A DNA stretch of 35,001 nucleotides, from assembly GCA_020629615.1 (NCBI GenBank), contig JAHDCZ010000024.1:1-35001 (forward strand), given 5' to 3'. Source of the DNA: Saprospiraceae bacterium (GTDB lineage: Bacteria > Bacteroidota > Bacteroidia > Chitinophagales > Saprospiraceae). This document shows, in pieces, positions 10,103-18,499 of this stretch (positions within the stretch are counted from its first letter, which is position 1; each line of letters begins with the position of its first letter). The notes under the pieces were generated by a model. It worked only from the letters and a program-made list of their open reading frames with translations. It ran no database searches and was not told where the DNA came from. Both the position numbers and the translations under genes were made by a program.

Positions 10103-10137
10103 AAAAAAAAACGCCCTTACTCAAATTGTAAAAGCGT
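10103..10137 (-). terminator. Rho-independent terminator after paralog 3
   Basis: On the minus strand ACGCTTTTAC pairs with GTAAGGGCGT (10 bp, two G-U wobbles in RNA) around a 7-base loop and is followed at once by nine T residues. It lies 23 bases past the stop of the gene at 10160-10798 and separates it from paralog 2. Confidence 0.8.
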
Positions 10138-10159
10138 CATTATAAAAGTTTTTTACGAT

Positions 10160-10798
10160 TTAATTTCGTCTTCTTCTTTTGATTTCAAGCTCTTCATCTT
10201 CTTCGAAATCTCTGTTAAACATTCCAAGGCGGAAACTGATTCCACCACCGAAGCCAGAGAAATCTGAGCTTTCAAAACCAGGAACATTATCCATATCAAT
10301 AACATGTTGATAGGAAGCGATTATACCCATTTTTGCAAAAGGGAAAAGATTTAATTCAATCCCAACTTCAGGAGTAATAGCTAAAATATCATCCATGTCT
10401 TCAACGCCAAAAAAATCAGCTCCACCAACATCAGAGTCACCAATTCCAATTTTTAACTTACTTATAAAATGAATCGCCTTTCTCTGGTTTGTAGTAAATC
10501 CTAATACCAATCCACCATGAGCAACACTTATGTCGCTTTCTCCTAAGTCCGTATCGAATTCTCGGATCGTTGTATTGAGATAACCACCAAATAGGAAATT
10601 CGAAAATCCAACTCCAATTTCACCGCCGACGGAAGTACGACCGACACCGTCAATGTGATGAATAAACAAAGATGGTCCTGCATAGAATCCCGTATATCCA
10701 ATATTTCCACCGCTAAAAATAGTACTAGTCTGTCCAAATACAGGATAAGAAAAATAACTTGAAAGGAGTATTGCTAAAACAATAGTCAGTTTTTTCAT
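10160..10798 (-). CDS. Outer-membrane beta-barrel-type protein, tandem paralog 3
   Basis: 212 residues; signal peptide MKKLTIVLAILLSSYFSYPVFGQ; barrel-like body with GEIGVGFSNFLFGGYL, TPEVGIELN and FSGFGGGISFRLG, closely matching paralogs 1 and 2. The tail is unusual: a run of acidic residues (EEDEELE) is followed by KRRRRN, a zwitterionic patch lying beyond the last predicted strand. A well-formed terminator follows the gene at 10103-10137. Upstream, TTG-N22-TATTTTCG (one mismatch from TAnnTTTG) is a weak promoter candidate. Function unknown; outer-membrane location inferred. Confidence 0.8.
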   Translation of the reverse strand: MKKLTIVLAILLSSYFSYPVFGQTSTIFSGGNIGYTGFYAGPSLFIHHIDGVGRTSVGGEIGVGFSNFLFGGYLNTTIREFDTDLGESDISVAHGGLVLGFTTNQRKAIHFISKLKIGIGDSDVGGADFFGVEDMDDILAITPEVGIELNLFPFAKMGIIASYQHVIDMDNVPGFESSDFSGFGGGISFRLGMFNRDFEEDEELEIKRRRRN

Positions 10799-10871
10799 TA
10801 ATTGATTATTTGTTGAGTAATATTTTTATAACGAAAATAGACAAGCAATTGTAGATAGTAGCAATCAATTA

Positions 10872-12011
10872 TTATTCACGCATCAACTCACGAGCAATAA
10901 CAATTTTTTGAATCTCCGAAGTCCCTTCACCAATAGTACATAGTTTGGAATCTCTGTAGAATTTTTCGACTGGAAAATCTTTGGTGTAACCATAACCTCC
11001 GAAAATCTGGACCGCATCGGTAGCTACTTCTACACATATTTCAGAAGCATAATATTTGGCCATTGCAGATTGTTTGGTCATCTTTTGCTTGGCCATTTTC
11101 ATATCAGCTGCTTGACGAGTTAATAGTTCGGCAGCCTCTATTTTAGTCGCCATGTCTGCTAGTTTAAAACTAATGGCTTGAAAGTTAATAATTGGCTGCC
11201 CAAATTGTTGTCTTTCTTGAGCATACTGGGCCGCGGCCTCATAGGCACCTTTGGCAATTCCTATGGATAGAGCCGCAATACTTATCCGCCCACCATCCAA
11301 AATTTTCATGGCTTGTTTAAAGCCTTCACCTTCATTACCTAATCGTTGACTATCCGAAATGCGACAATTATCAAAAATCATTTCAGCCGTCTCCGAGGCA
11401 CGCATACCAAGTTTATTTTCTTTTTTTCCAGCATTAAACCCAGGCGTATCTCGTTCGACAACAAAAGCAGTAATTCCATTGCTGTCTAATAAATCACCTG
11501 TTCGGGCCAGGACTACTGCGACATGACCTGAAATACCGTGAGTAATCCAATTTTTGGTGCCATTTAAGATCCAATCGTCGCCATCTTTTTTGGCCACACA
11601 GGTCATTCTCATGGCATCACTTCCCGTATTGGCTTCAGTTAATCCCCAAGCTCCAATCCATTCACCGCTGGCTAATTTTGGCAAATATTTTTGTTTTTGC
11701 TCTTCATTTCCAAATTCTAAAATATGATTGGTGCATAAGGAGTTATGGGCTGCTACAGATAATCCGATCGAACTACAAACTTTTGCAATTTCGACAATTA
11801 TACTTATATATTCTTGATACGCTAGACCAGATCCTCCATATTCCTCTGGAACCAATACACCAAGAAATCCATGCTTGCCCATCTCGTGCATCATATCCAT
11901 CGGAAAATGTTGGGACTCATCCCATTCCATCATATAGGGTTTGATATATTGCAGTGCAAATTGTTTTGCACTGTCTTCGATCATTTTTAAATTTTCTAAA
12001 TTTGTTGACAT
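10872..12011 (-). CDS. Acyl-CoA dehydrogenase (short/medium/branched-chain type)
   Basis: 379 residues, the usual length of soluble acyl-CoA dehydrogenases. Visible family hallmarks: the FAD-binding stretch [13 protein letters not shown], a GTKNWITHG motif, QFGQPI-x-FQ, and the C-terminal segment [16 protein letters not shown]. The catalytic base Glu362 sits in IGEGTSEIQ, the position used by short- and medium-chain enzymes. Known reaction: alpha,beta-dehydrogenation of acyl-CoA with electrons passed to ETF. The chain length or branching of the substrate cannot be decided here. It lies 79 bases downstream of rarA with its own putative control region: an operator-like palindrome at 12056-12069 overlapping a TTTG (-33) element 17 bases before TATATTGT. 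Confidence 0.93.
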   Translation of the reverse strand: MSTNLENLKMIEDSAKQFALQYIKPYMMEWDESQHFPMDMMHEMGKHGFLGVLVPEEYGGSGLAYQEYISIIVEIAKVCSSIGLSVAAHNSLCTNHILEFGNEEQKQKYLPKLASGEWIGAWGLTEANTGSDAMRMTCVAKKDGDDWILNGTKNWITHGISGHVAVVLARTGDLLDSNGITAFVVERDTPGFNAGKKENKLGMRASETAEMIFDNCRISDSQRLGNEGEGFKQAMKILDGGRISIAALSIGIAKGAYEAAAQYAQERQQFGQPIINFQAISFKLADMATKIEAAELLTRQAADMKMAKQKMTKQSAMAKYYASEICVEVATDAVQIFGGYGYTKDFPVEKFYRDSKLCTIGEGTSEIQKIVIARELMRE

Positions 12012-12032
12012 CTAAAGGGTAGTTTATTTAGC

Positions 12033-12069
12033 ACAATATACTTGTTTCTTTTAATAACAAACGTTCGTT
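12033..12069 (-). promoter_or_regulatory. Putative promoter and operator of the acyl-CoA dehydrogenase gene
   Basis: On the minus strand AACGAACGTTTGTT (12069-12056) is a 14-base inverted repeat with 12 of 14 symmetric positions. Its TTTG can serve as a -33 element, spaced 17 bases from TATATTGT (12040-12033), a near match to TAnnTTTG. A palindrome covering the -33 box is the typical placement for a TetR-family repressor of fatty-acid genes; the identity of a regulator is inference and none is encoded here. Confidence 0.4.
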
Positions 12070-12090
12070 TTGAGGTAAACAATTGTTCAT

Positions 12091-13365
12091 CTAATAGCCA
12101 TACTTTTCTTTCCAAAGTCGTTTTAATCGTTCGCGAAATTTGATTTCAGATCCTGAGCCTTTGGGTTCATAAAGTTGAGTGTTGGTTATTTGTTCGGGAA
12201 GAAACTCCATGTGGGCAAAATTATCCTCATGATTGTGAGCATACTGATAGTCCTTTCCATAATTCAAATCCTTCATTAATTTGGTCGGCGCGTTTCTCAA
12301 GCTTAAGGGGATAGAAAGATTTCCTGTATCTTTTACCAGTTGTTGAGCTTTGTTTATAGCCATGTAAGCTGAGTTGCTTTTAGGTGAACAGGCCAAATAA
12401 ATTACTGCTTGTGACATGATGATTCGACCTTCAGGCATCCCAATATTTTGAATTGCTTGAAAACAAGCATTCGCGATAAGCAGGGCATTTGGATTTGCTA
12501 GACCAATGTCTTCCGAAGCGGATATTACCAAGCGTCTACAAATAAATTTAGGATCTTCTCCACCTTCAACCATCCTTGCCAAGTAATAGACTGCGGCGTT
12601 GGGGTCGCTACCACGTATGGCTTTGATCATCGCAGAAACAATATCGTAATGCATGTCACCAGTCTTATCATACATTACAATGTTTTGCTGGATGATTTTC
12701 AAAACAGAATTATCATTAATTACGACTGTTTCGCTGGATTCAAATTGATTGCTTACAATTTCTAAACCATTGAGAAGTTTGCGCGCATCACCACCTGAGT
12801 ATTTTAATAGCGCATCATAAGACTCAATTCTAAACTCTTTTTTCTGGAGAATTACGTCTCTTTTAATGGCGGTATCAATCAATTCGATTAAATGTGTATT
12901 CTCTAAAGAATTCAAAACATAAACTTGGCATCGAGAAAGTAGGGCGGGTATTACTTCAAAAGATGGATTTTCTGTCGTGGCTCCAATTAAAGTGACAATT
13001 CCCTTTTCCACAGCATTCAGAAGAGAATCTTGTTGAGATTTACTGAAACGATGGATTTCATCAATAAACAAAATCGCTTTAGTCTGGTCAAAAAACCTTG
13101 ATTTTTCCGCCTTCTGAATGGTTTCACGTACGTCTTTAACTCCAGAATTAATCGCACTTAAAGCGTAATACGGAATTTTAAGTTGATTAGCTAATATACT
13201 TGCAATGGTTGTTTTTCCTACTCCTGGAGGTCCCCACAAGATGAATGAATGCACTCTTTCGGTAGAAATCATTTTATTAAGGACGGCGTCTTTCCCTGTG
13301 AGATGCTCTTGACCTACAAATTCTTCCAAGCTTTTTGGACGTAATCTTTCCGCTAATGGTTGCAT
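12091..13365 (-). CDS. rarA: Replication-associated recombination ATPase RarA (MgsA)
   Basis: 424 residues, AAA+ clamp-loader-like ATPase. Walker A GPPGVGKT is at residues 45-52, Walker B LFIDEIH at 99-105 and sensor 1 in [11 protein letters not shown] (126-136). The start ([22 protein letters not shown]) and the C-terminal tetramerisation region with [19 protein letters not shown] and [10 protein letters not shown] are characteristic of RarA. Known role: acts at stalled replication forks together with SSB and recombination proteins. It faces the Kelch gene divergently across 91 bases. Confidence 0.95.
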   Translation of the reverse strand: MQPLAERLRPKSLEEFVGQEHLTGKDAVLNKMISTERVHSFILWGPPGVGKTTIASILANQLKIPYYALSAINSGVKDVRETIQKAEKSRFFDQTKAILFIDEIHRFSKSQQDSLLNAVEKGIVTLIGATTENPSFEVIPALLSRCQVYVLNSLENTHLIELIDTAIKRDVILQKKEFRIESYDALLKYSGGDARKLLNGLEIVSNQFESSETVVINDNSVLKIIQQNIVMYDKTGDMHYDIVSAMIKAIRGSDPNAAVYYLARMVEGGEDPKFICRRLVISASEDIGLANPNALLIANACFQAIQNIGMPEGRIIMSQAVIYLACSPKSNSAYMAINKAQQLVKDTGNLSIPLSLRNAPTKLMKDLNYGKDYQYAHNHEDNFAHMEFLPEQITNTQLYEPKGSGSEIKFRERLKRLWKEKYGY

Positions 13366-13456
13366 GCGTTAAAAATACTTGAAATGTCGTGAAATATATC
13401 ATGCAAATAGCTTATAATCATTATTATTGAGCGCTTTTTAAAACAAACAAAATATT

Positions 13457-14665
13457 ATGAAAGGATTGTTCGTGAGTATGTTTTTTTTCTCGTTAATCAT
13501 GGCATCTTATGCACAGGAGTGGACGGAAATGACTTCATTACCATCAGAAGTAAACGGAAGACACCATCCAGTTACTTTTTCTAACGGTATTTATGGATAT
13601 TATCTGACTGGAGGAAACACGGTGACAGAAGCTGAGAATGATTTTTATCGATACAATTCAGAAGAAGATAGTTGGGAAATTTTAGACGATTTTCCTGGAT
13701 TGGCAAGAGGATTTAGTATTGGAGCTCAAACCGATACTAAGGGTTACGTTGGTTTCGGAGCCGGAGTAAATGGAATATTAGGCGACTTATGGGAATTTGA
13801 TTTTGCGACCCAACAGTGGACCGAATTGGCAGAGTGCCCATGCGACCCAAGAACTCATCCGGCGTTTTTAAGTTCTAATGATGGCAAACTTTATGTCGGC
13901 TTAGGTGGTGGTAATGGAAACAAAAATGATTGGTGGTCCTATGATATAGCTACCAATACCTGGGAACAAAAAGCAGATTTTCCAGGTGCAGTGCGTCATC
14001 ATCCGTTTCAATTTACTATTGGAGAATACATGTATGTAGGCATGGGGCATGGGAATGACGACATTTTTAATGATCTATATAGATACGATGCATCAAGTGA
14101 TTCATGGGATGAAATGTCAAGTCTTCCGGGAGAAGGAAGGGTAGCAGGTACACAATTTTCACATGACGGTAAAGGATATGTACTTAGTGGCGATGGAGAC
14201 GATCATTGGCTGATGGAAGAAGGTGAATTTTGGGAATATACGCCCGAAACAGATGAATGGAGCCAATTGCTTTCTCATCCTGGGAATTCAAGATGGGCAC
14301 CAGGTTCATTTGTTATTGAAAATACGATTTACTTAACCAGTGGTTATCAATACGAAACTGGATTGTATATTAATGATCTTGTAGCTTTTAATTTAGATCC
14401 TGAAACCTCTGTAGAAGATATCGGTTTTCCAGAAAATGATTTTTTCGTATTCCCGAATCCTGTAAAGGAAAGCATTCAGTTAAGTGGTGCATTTCAAAAT
14501 TTGAATATTGAGCAGATTGATTTGCTTAGCGCGAATGGAACTTTGTTAACATCAGTCAAAGGTATCGAACAATTAAGTTTTATAAATATCCAAAACGGAT
14601 CATACATACTTCAAATATTCTCAGATGAAGCTTTAATTCAACGAAAGTTAGTCGTGCTGAAATAG
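13457..14665 (+). CDS. Exported Kelch-repeat protein with T9SS type A sorting domain
   Basis: 402 residues: signal peptide (cut after MASYAQ), then five to six Kelch-type blades of about 50 residues (recurring patterns such as NDFYRYNSEEDSWEI, GDLWEFDFATQQWTEL, NDWWSYDIATNTWEQ, NDLYRYDASSDSWDEM, GEFWEYTPETDEWSQL), forming a probable beta-propeller. After a short linker comes a type A sorting domain from about residue 330 (VFPNPVKESIQLSG to QRKLVVLK). Known: such tails mediate T9SS export and anchoring. The binding partner is unknown. The next gene begins after a single base, so the two are likely co-transcribed even though the second product is cytosolic. Confidence 0.9.
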   Translation: MKGLFVSMFFFSLIMASYAQEWTEMTSLPSEVNGRHHPVTFSNGIYGYYLTGGNTVTEAENDFYRYNSEEDSWEILDDFPGLARGFSIGAQTDTKGYVGFGAGVNGILGDLWEFDFATQQWTELAECPCDPRTHPAFLSSNDGKLYVGLGGGNGNKNDWWSYDIATNTWEQKADFPGAVRHHPFQFTIGEYMYVGMGHGNDDIFNDLYRYDASSDSWDEMSSLPGEGRVAGTQFSHDGKGYVLSGDGDDHWLMEEGEFWEYTPETDEWSQLLSHPGNSRWAPGSFVIENTIYLTSGYQYETGLYINDLVAFNLDPETSVEDIGFPENDFFVFPNPVKESIQLSGAFQNLNIEQIDLLSANGTLLTSVKGIEQLSFINIQNGSYILQIFSDEALIQRKLVVLK

Positions 14666-14666
14666 A

Positions 14667-15365
14667 ATGATCTCAATGCAAGATGTTTTCCAAAAATTGT
14701 TGATAGTTCATAAGAAAGCGTCTGATAAAGATCGAGCCGTAAAAATGTCACAGTACATGAGAAATCAATTTGATTTCTTGGGTGTTTCAGCTCCCGTTCG
14801 AAAGGAGCTCATGCAGCCTTTTTTTACGGAATATAAATTGCAAATACGACCTCATTTTAGAGACCTCGTTTTATTGTGTTGGAGTCACCGATACCGAGAA
14901 ATGCAGATGGCAGGAATGGAAATTCTAGGAAAATTTCAAAAAGATTTGACAGAAGATGATATTCCTTTCTTGGAAAAACTTATCACAAGTAAATCATGGT
15001 GGGATACAGTGGATTGGTTGGCTTCTAATCCCGTAGGTCACGTTTTTAAATCATACCCACATTTACAAGAAACGATCCCCGATCGATGGATGTCCAATCC
15101 TGATTTTTGGTTAAGACGTACTGCCATACTATTTCAACTAAAGTATAAAGATGAAGTAGATACCGAGATGCTCTATCGTTTCATAAAGAGCCAGAAAGAT
15201 TCTAAAGAATTTTTTATTCAAAAAGCCTGTGGTTGGGCATTGCGTCAATATTCCAAATACAACCCAGAGTCAGTAATTTCCTTTTTAAAAAACAATCCGG
15301 ATCTTCCTCGATTGACGATTACAGAAGGTTACAAGGATATGAAACGAAAAGGGATGGTATCATAA
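14667..15365 (+). CDS. alkD: AlkD-like DNA alkylation repair glycosylase (HEAT-like repeats)
   Basis: 232 residues of all-helical HEAT-like repeats (DNA_alkylation family, PF08713). Residues matching the known active-site set of Bacillus cereus AlkD (Trp109, Asp113, Arg148, Trp187) occur here at Trp112 and Asp116 (in SWWDTVD), Arg151 (in WLRRTAI) and Trp190 (in KACGWALRQYS), all with a constant offset of three. This argues for an active N3-/N7-alkylpurine glycosylase rather than a catalytically dead HEAT protein. Start: ATG one base after the Kelch stop; a second Met (residue 4) is possible. A strong terminator follows at 15391-15427. Confidence 0.92.
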   Translation: MISMQDVFQKLLIVHKKASDKDRAVKMSQYMRNQFDFLGVSAPVRKELMQPFFTEYKLQIRPHFRDLVLLCWSHRYREMQMAGMEILGKFQKDLTEDDIPFLEKLITSKSWWDTVDWLASNPVGHVFKSYPHLQETIPDRWMSNPDFWLRRTAILFQLKYKDEVDTEMLYRFIKSQKDSKEFFIQKACGWALRQYSKYNPESVISFLKNNPDLPRLTITEGYKDMKRKGMVS

Positions 15366-15390
15366 GTTTATAATTGGATAAAGACAGCAA

Positions 15391-15427
15391 AAAAAGAGGA
15401 ATTCCATACAATGGAATTCCTCTTTTT
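15391..15427. terminator. Strong bidirectional Rho-independent terminator
   Basis: A perfect 17-bp inverted repeat (A-rich left arm 15391-15407, T-rich right arm 15411-15427) with a 3-base loop and a GAGGAATTCCAT core. A T tract lies on the right and an A tract on the left, so it can end transcripts from both sides. It sits between the convergent alkD-like and S46 peptidase genes. Confidence 0.93.
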
Positions 15428-15471
15428 TTTGAAAACAGTAGGTAGTTGGTACTTATTACAATCTACTGCAC

Positions 15472-17541
15472 TTACATCCCTTGCAATTCATTCACAATAC
15501 GATCAGCTTTATAAACGTATTTCATCGCCGCCACGATTCCACCTGCATGAACTGAAACTGTTCTGTTTTTTTCTTCATCAAAAATGAAATTGCCAGGAAG
15601 TGATTCAATATTTCCATCAAAAATCAATCCTATACATTCTTTCTTTTTGTTGATCATTGGACTACCAGAATTACCTCCAATAATATCATTGGTACTCACG
15701 TAGTTTAAAGGAGCCATTAATAATTCCATGGGAGGATTTTGCCACTTTTTAGGGAGTGACCAAGGAAATACTTTCCCATGACTATAATGCCGATCATACA
15801 TACCAAAGTAGGTGGTTATTGTGGGAGCGGTTGTTCCATTGTACTCGTATCCTTTAACAACACCGTCAGAAATTCTAAGTGTAAATGTGGCATCAGGAGG
15901 TAGGGTAGAACCATAAACATTAAATACTTGATTGGCAATCTTTTGTTCTAAAGATTTTCTTTTTGCGGAAGAAGCCTGAAAAGCCATTAAACTCTCTCGG
16001 TATTTACTAATTAAAATTCGTGAAGCTTTGAGAAGAGGATCTTCCGTTTTACTCTCATTCAAATTTGCTAAATACGCTTCAGTCTTATCTTTATTGGTAA
16101 ACACAGTTTTCATCACAGCCCTGTTCACGTAATCATTGATATTGGCTCCTTCAAGGAGATTCTTTAAAGTAGGATCTCCGGGATAAATGTCTTCTTGGAT
16201 TTCTGTCAGCAACAGCTTGAAAAGTCTTCTTTCTTTTTTATCATCGATGCTTGCTCCTAAATTATGAATCTTTTCCATAGTAGCATCCAGTTCTGATTGT
16301 TCAGCATTCTCAGCCAGCTGATTTTCGTACTGTGCAATTTCATACAAAAGCAACAAGGTATTTCCTCTCAATCCTGATTGTCCCAAGTGCATGATTGCCC
16401 ATGATTTTGGTAAGAGTTTGTCGTATTCGGCACTTAGTTGGTCCCAATAATCCACATTTGGCGAATTGGTACGTATATGCTGCTCCATTTCTATCTTTCG
16501 ATTAAATAGATTTGGATTATGCATCCCTTCCAATCGACCTGTGATCGCTTTTACACCGTTGCCAATATTTGCGATTGTATTCAATTTTTCTTGAGCTTCA
16601 AATTCTTTTTCAGGATCATCTTTGATCATGTCGTATTCTTCATTCATAATGTCTAGTCTGTTACTCATGAATTTCAATTGCATTTTATAACGATAATCTC
16701 GATCCCATTTCAATTGGTCTACTGTCCGATATCTTTCGGTGCTTCCTGGATTACCTACTACAAAAGTGGGTTCTCCTTCATGTACACCATCAGTATTGAA
16801 TTTTAAATAATGAGCGCTAGTATTCAATGGATTTCCATTGTCATCATATGCTCTCCAAAAAGTACAATCTAAATTGTATCGAGGATAGGTAAAGTTATCT
16901 GGATCTCCACCATAAAATCCTAAATCAAGTTCAGGAATTAATACCAATCGTATATCGCTAAATCTTTTGAAGGCATAGAGAGAATATTTTCCTCCGCTAT
17001 AATAGGTCACTACTTGTGTTCTTAGATCTTGCCATCCATCTTTTTTACTATACATCGCTTCGATTTCTTTGAGAGTATTTGCTACTGTTTCTTCTGGTGA
17101 TAACTGATCGTTAGCATTTTCAAGCTTGTCATTCACTTGCTCTGTAATATCAATGGCATGAATGAGTTGTTCAACAAATAAACCTTCGGCTTTTCTTTCG
17201 TCCTTTAAAGTGGTAGCATAAAATCCATTTTTGTCGAAATTTTCACCATCTTTTTGAAGTTTTCCGACAACATCCCTAGAACAGTGATGATTGGTCATGA
17301 TTAATCCATTGGGAGAAACAAAAGAGGCTGAACACCAAGATGCAAATTTAAGAGAAGACATTCGGACGTCTTTAAACCATTGATCGTTTGGTTCAAAACC
17401 ATATGCTTCTTTAAACCATTCTTTCGGTGGATTTTCAAAGGTCCACATTTTACCAAAATCAAAAGGACTCGCTTTGGTTTGAGTAAATCCTATTTGTCCA
17501 ATACAAAAAATAAAAATTAAAAAGATTCCTGTTTTTTTCAT
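15472..17541 (-). CDS. S46 family dipeptidyl-peptidase, DPP7-type
   Basis: 689 residues, close to the family norm of about 700, with a signal peptide ending near GFTQ. The chymotrypsin-like triad is present: His86 (in TNHHC), an Asp in GGDPDNFTYPR (residue 213 or 215; the latter is the likely base partner), and Ser625 in GGNSGSPM. Eighteen residues after the serine, where DPP11 enzymes carry the Arg that selects acidic P1 residues, this protein has Gly643 (FDGN), as in DPP7. A DPP7-like preference for hydrophobic P1 residues is therefore inferred. Known location: periplasm or cell surface, releasing dipeptides from N-termini. It is the only gene between a terminator and a divergent neighbour, so probably monocistronic. 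Confidence 0.95.
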   Translation of the reverse strand: MKKTGIFLIFIFCIGQIGFTQTKASPFDFGKMWTFENPPKEWFKEAYGFEPNDQWFKDVRMSSLKFASWCSASFVSPNGLIMTNHHCSRDVVGKLQKDGENFDKNGFYATTLKDERKAEGLFVEQLIHAIDITEQVNDKLENANDQLSPEETVANTLKEIEAMYSKKDGWQDLRTQVVTYYSGGKYSLYAFKRFSDIRLVLIPELDLGFYGGDPDNFTYPRYNLDCTFWRAYDDNGNPLNTSAHYLKFNTDGVHEGEPTFVVGNPGSTERYRTVDQLKWDRDYRYKMQLKFMSNRLDIMNEEYDMIKDDPEKEFEAQEKLNTIANIGNGVKAITGRLEGMHNPNLFNRKIEMEQHIRTNSPNVDYWDQLSAEYDKLLPKSWAIMHLGQSGLRGNTLLLLYEIAQYENQLAENAEQSELDATMEKIHNLGASIDDKKERRLFKLLLTEIQEDIYPGDPTLKNLLEGANINDYVNRAVMKTVFTNKDKTEAYLANLNESKTEDPLLKASRILISKYRESLMAFQASSAKRKSLEQKIANQVFNVYGSTLPPDATFTLRISDGVVKGYEYNGTTAPTITTYFGMYDRHYSHGKVFPWSLPKKWQNPPMELLMAPLNYVSTNDIIGGNSGSPMINKKKECIGLIFDGNIESLPGNFIFDEEKNRTVSVHAGGIVAAMKYVYKADRIVNELQGM

Positions 17542-17685
17542 GTTTAATTATTTGTCAAATAAATCAATCAACAATTTACGTTAAATATTATTTCTTAAGC
17601 CCATTTGAAAATGTTAAACCTAAAACTGAGCTCACTAGATGCTTATGATTTTTTTTAATATCTTGTCGATATCATAAAATCTGTC

Positions 17686-18420
17686 ATGAAAAAAATAAAT
17701 TTAATAATTATCCTACTTGTTTGTATTCATTTACTTCATGGACAAGAAGCAATTATAACGGATAGACCGGATGCAACCGAAGCCACTGCAGTAATGAACC
17801 CCGGTGCTGCCCAAATTGAATCAGGATATACCAATACATGTCATAATGGAGATCATCATGCTTGGATGGATGGTTTGCTCAGAATCGGTGTTTTTAAAAA
17901 TGCAGAATTGCGCTTGATTAATACCTACCATCTAGGAGAAACTCCAGAATCCGAAGGGTTTGGTGCGCTAAAAACTGGTATGAAAATGGGTTTGAGACCA
18001 GAAAAGGGTGGGTGGCCAGCCGTTTCATTTTTGGGACATGTTACGTTTGCAAATTTTGGTGAAGAAGCGCTTAGACCATCGTACATCACCCCAGATTTTA
18101 GATTTTTATTCAGTAAAACTTTTACCGATGTCTTTTCTTTAAGTACCAACATCGGAATGGAATGGGATGGAGTTACCGCTGTCAGTCGTCCATTATATAC
18201 CGCATCCTTGGGTATCAGCATAACGGATTGGTTAAGTGGGTTCACGGAATTATATGGTTTTTTTCCGGAGGCCTACGGTCCTGAACACAGTTTTGATGCA
18301 GGCATCACCCTTTGGCTGATCGAAAATGTTCAATTGGATGCCTTCTATGGATTGGGTTTGAATGATCGTGTCCCTGATGAGTTTTTTGGAATGGGTATCT
18401 CTTGGAGAGCATTTAAGTAA
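17686..18420 (+). CDS. Putative outer-membrane channel, MetA-pathway-like (PF13557-type)
   Basis: 244 residues with a signal peptide (MKKINLIIILLVCIHLLHGQ). The segment TDRPDATEATAVMNPGAAQIESGY is a recognisable opening of the Phenol_MetA_deg/transporter-like family, followed by alternating beta strands (LRIGVFKNAELRL, GALKTGMKMGL, SLSTNIGMEWDG, GITLWLIENVQLDAFYGLGL). Known: members are predicted outer-membrane beta-barrels; despite the family name most have no proven link to phenol. Substrate unknown. It is transcribed divergently from the S46 peptidase across 144 bases. Confidence 0.75.
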   Translation: MKKINLIIILLVCIHLLHGQEAIITDRPDATEATAVMNPGAAQIESGYTNTCHNGDHHAWMDGLLRIGVFKNAELRLINTYHLGETPESEGFGALKTGMKMGLRPEKGGWPAVSFLGHVTFANFGEEALRPSYITPDFRFLFSKTFTDVFSLSTNIGMEWDGVTAVSRPLYTASLGISITDWLSGFTELYGFFPEAYGPEHSFDAGITLWLIENVQLDAFYGLGLNDRVPDEFFGMGISWRAFK

Positions 18421-18499
18421 TACTGGATTTTACGATTTTACTATATCGTGAATAGTTAGTTGACAATGCTTATGAGTTGCACGAATGAAATTTCTTTTT

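Noticed and set aside
12078-12087. AACAATTGTT perfect palindrome as a separate operator
   Set aside because: Ten AT-rich bases are too likely by chance; mentioned only alongside the longer palindrome next to it.
17925-18245. 106-codon antisense frame inside the outer-membrane channel gene
   Set aside because: Lies wholly opposite a gene with signal peptide and family motif; no independent start signal or recognisable domain.
18421-18499. Terminator between the convergent channel and WbqC-like genes
   Set aside because: Only short weak complementarities (ACGA/TCGT and CAA/TTG) without a following T tract.
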